A stretch of DNA of 64,000 bases from Halorubrum sp. 48-1-W (lineage in GTDB: Archaea > Halobacteriota > Halobacteria > Halobacteriales > Haloferacaceae): positions 61,364 to 125,363 of the forward strand of contig NZ_QMIM01000015.1 of the NCBI RefSeq assembly GCF_003287355.1, given 5' to 3'. This document shows positions 62,181 to 64,000 of this stretch, piece by piece. The notes beneath the pieces were generated by a model. It had not been told where the DNA came from and did not search any database. It saw only the letters and a program-made list of their open reading frames with translations. Within the stretch, counting starts at the first letter, position 1; every line of letters begins with the position of its first letter. Position numbers and translations under genes: made by a program.

Positions 62181-63857
62181 ATGCTTGGGACAGGGAGCGC
62201 AGAAGAGTTCATTGACGACGCTGAACACCACAACCAGTGGTGGAGTGACGGCACGTCTCCAGAACTTTCGCAAGCCACAGACCTTACTCCTCGATCTGAT
62301 TTCCACCGTGTTCTCAAAACGACGAATACCCACTACACTGACGATGTCGAGAGTCTCGTCTACGCAATTCACGGCCAGACCGGCATCGGTAAAACCACCC
62401 TTCTCCACCAACTCGTCGCAGCGCTCCTCAACACGACCGACTTCCCACACCAAAACACAGACCTCGAACTCACTTCTGCAATCGAACCGCGGCAAATCCT
62501 CTACATCCCCTTAGAAGACTCCCTATATCAACTCGAACGCGCAGGCGATGATATCAAACGCCTCAACCAGGTCATCGACTACTTCCAGACCCACGTCGCA
62601 CCCCGGCAAGGACAAAAGTTCATCCTCCTTGACGATGTCCAAGCCCTTGACCTCGACGAGGATCAGAAAGCGGAGCTACTTGATCTCGTTGACGAGAACA
62701 CGTACGTATTCCTGACCGGAATCGTCGAATCTCAAGTCGATCTCTCCACTACCGAATCCTCCGACACCGTCGAGGGATTCGAACTGTGGCCGCTCCTCCC
62801 GATGAAATTCATCGACACCGCTCAAATCGGCGCAGGTCTCGGCGTCGATCTCGATGACGAATTCCGAACCCGACTCGAACAATACCAATCATCAGACTTA
62901 GACGGGCCATCGCCGATTAAGACGATTCGAGCCGGGCTGTCCAGAAGAGATTCCGAAACCAGTCTCGACACTGCTGTTGAAACACTCTCAGAACTCTGCT
63001 TCGATACCTTCGAAGCGGACGACCGAGACAATCTTCACGACGCCGCGCGCGCATACCTGCGCACAGGTGGTACTCTCCATCAGACAGACGACCCATCGAT
63101 CCGGAACGAACTCTCCAAATCCCACTTCCTCCTTTTTCTCTACAAGGAACTCGCCAAGTACCGATCAATCCAACAACCCGAAAACCTCCACCGCCTCAGT
63201 TCCATCGCCGCCACCAACGCCGGTGAAGAACTCCAGTACACTGATCTCAGCGATCAAGTCGGCGTCGACAGGCGAACCGTCGACAACTACCTCGACGTAC
63301 TCGATGAAGGTATCGCTGTCACCGAATCACAAGACTACTCCCTGCGACGCTATCGCCGCACCCGATTGTACCTCCGTAACCCACGTCACCTTGTCCTCCT
63401 CTCACAACGACAGGAACACCACGGCTTCGAAGGCTACGAACAGCAAGACACCCTCAACCACGAATTCGAGTACAAACTCGCCCGTACCGTCGCTTTCGAC
63501 CACGCCAAACGCCTCGCATACACCGTCGGAGCATACGACGTCGAATACACCGAAACCGAATCCGGCCTCGTTGACTACATCCTCCACCGCAACGGGGATG
63601 TCCTTCCATTCATCTTCTCCTACCATCCACACACTGGCAACGCCGAAACAATTGCCAAAGACTTCGACCCCAACTCCGGCCAACACACCGAATCCGACAG
63701 TGAAGACCTCCAAGACTTGGATTACCAGGCACCGTACCGGTTCGTCATCACCGACAGCCTTCCGAAGAAAGTTAGAGAAAGTGGGTCATTAGTTATTGAG
63801 TACGATGATGTCCGTATTTGTTATCTCCCTTTCTGGCTATTTTTACTTATCTGCTGA
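62181..63857 (+). CDS. AAA-family ATPase with DUF4143-like C terminus
   Basis: A 558-residue protein. Walker A is GQTGIGKT (65-72), Walker B FILLDDVQAL (about 148-157), sensor VFLTGIV. A winged helix at about 350-385 (LQYTDLSDQVGVDRRTVDNYL) is followed by a C-terminal domain (FEYKLARTVAFDHAKRL, DVEYTETESGLVDYIL) that resembles the DUF4143/PD-(D/E)XK-like tail of AAA_14 proteins. Its codon use is the least GC-biased of the window (many AAC/CAC, Asn and Thr rich). It is divergent from the Argonaute; shared regulation is possible. Confidence 0.83.
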   Translation: MLGTGSAEEFIDDAEHHNQWWSDGTSPELSQATDLTPRSDFHRVLKTTNTHYTDDVESLVYAIHGQTGIGKTTLLHQLVAALLNTTDFPHQNTDLELTSAIEPRQILYIPLEDSLYQLERAGDDIKRLNQVIDYFQTHVAPRQGQKFILLDDVQALDLDEDQKAELLDLVDENTYVFLTGIVESQVDLSTTESSDTVEGFELWPLLPMKFIDTAQIGAGLGVDLDDEFRTRLEQYQSSDLDGPSPIKTIRAGLSRRDSETSLDTAVETLSELCFDTFEADDRDNLHDAARAYLRTGGTLHQTDDPSIRNELSKSHFLLFLYKELAKYRSIQQPENLHRLSSIAATNAGEELQYTDLSDQVGVDRRTVDNYLDVLDEGIAVTESQDYSLRRYRRTRLYLRNPRHLVLLSQRQEHHGFEGYEQQDTLNHEFEYKLARTVAFDHAKRLAYTVGAYDVEYTETESGLVDYILHRNGDVLPFIFSYHPHTGNAETIAKDFDPNSGQHTESDSEDLQDLDYQAPYRFVITDSLPKKVRESGSLVIEYDDVRICYLPFWLFLLIC

Positions 63858-64000
63858 CATTTGTAGGATTTAGTACGCCCTCAGAATTACGCACACCGAG
63901 TATTATGTTGGCAGCTGATGGAGGGCAAAGTACTTATTCCGAATGGGCTCTGGTGAATCGCCAGAAGGCGTTTGATTTCACTGGTTTACGGCTCGCTTGA
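63858..64000. other. Window end, AT-rich, no supported gene
   Basis: AT-rich sequence after the ATPase stop. A 60-codon plus-strand frame overlaps the end of the ATPase gene and is not supported. Too little is visible to say what follows. Confidence 0.5.

Noticed and set aside
63818..64000. 60-codon frame at the right edge
   Set aside because: It overlaps the end of the AAA ATPase gene in another frame and has no recognisable features.

Overview
The window is from a haloarchaeon, most like Halorubrum or a close relative. The left 46 kb is very GC-rich and encodes strongly acidic proteins. It carries archaeal or haloarchaeal hallmark genes: GatE, Elp3, an RqcH/NEMF protein, a Tat-exported cupredoxin (halocyanin type), Bat-type HTH regulators and a two-domain UspA. 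Several genes look leaderless, with a TATA-like box about 25-30 nt before the start codon.

1-46 kb, core chromosome. In order: an ABC export operon (ATPase, an ABC-2/PrsW fusion, and a second permease cut by the window edge); a DoxX/HxlR divergent pair; an M28 peptidase; UspA; IlvD; two rhodaneses facing each other head to head; a ferritin-like protein; a NYN protein; signal peptidase; GcvT; Elp3; RqcH; PurF; halocyanin; tRNA-Leu(GAG) plus GatE; a Bat-type regulator; cytochrome P450; a ZIP transporter; EngB; an IS200/IS605 element with tnpA and tnpB; an enolase-superfamily enzyme; an iron-box-controlled operon whose first gene looks like the stump of a substrate-binding protein; an aminotransferase; ThrRS; a cysteine-synthase-family enzyme; a CoA-binding protein; and a RecA-like ATPase. 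Short tandem duplications (units 15-27 bp) recur at gene ends and between genes across this part.

46-64 kb, accessory island. Immediately after tRNA-Arg(TCG) at 45942-46016 the base composition becomes visibly less GC-rich and housekeeping genes stop. The island holds a HEAT-repeat protein, an Mrr-like nuclease with zinc ribbons and a C-terminal membrane anchor, an archaeal STAND-type ATPase with a DUF234-like nuclease end, and a five-gene minus-strand operon (61922 down to 50631). A divergent AAA ATPase (62181-63857) shares the operon's upstream region.

The five-gene operon is the main discovery candidate. It encodes, in transcription order: a long prokaryotic Argonaute with an intact D-E-D-D catalytic tetrad and an OB-like N-terminal region (NgAgo-like layout); a protein joining a phospholipase-D-type HKD nuclease to a P-loop ATPase; an AddB-like helicase homologue without a Walker A; a Cas4/AddB-type PD-(D/E)XK nuclease with four Fe-S cysteines; and an AddA/UvrD helicase with its own C-terminal Cas4-like nuclease. 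Three of the four junctions overlap by 4 bp or are 5 bp apart. This suggests a self-contained defence machine in which an AddAB-like helicase-nuclease makes DNA fragments that could load or act with the Argonaute.
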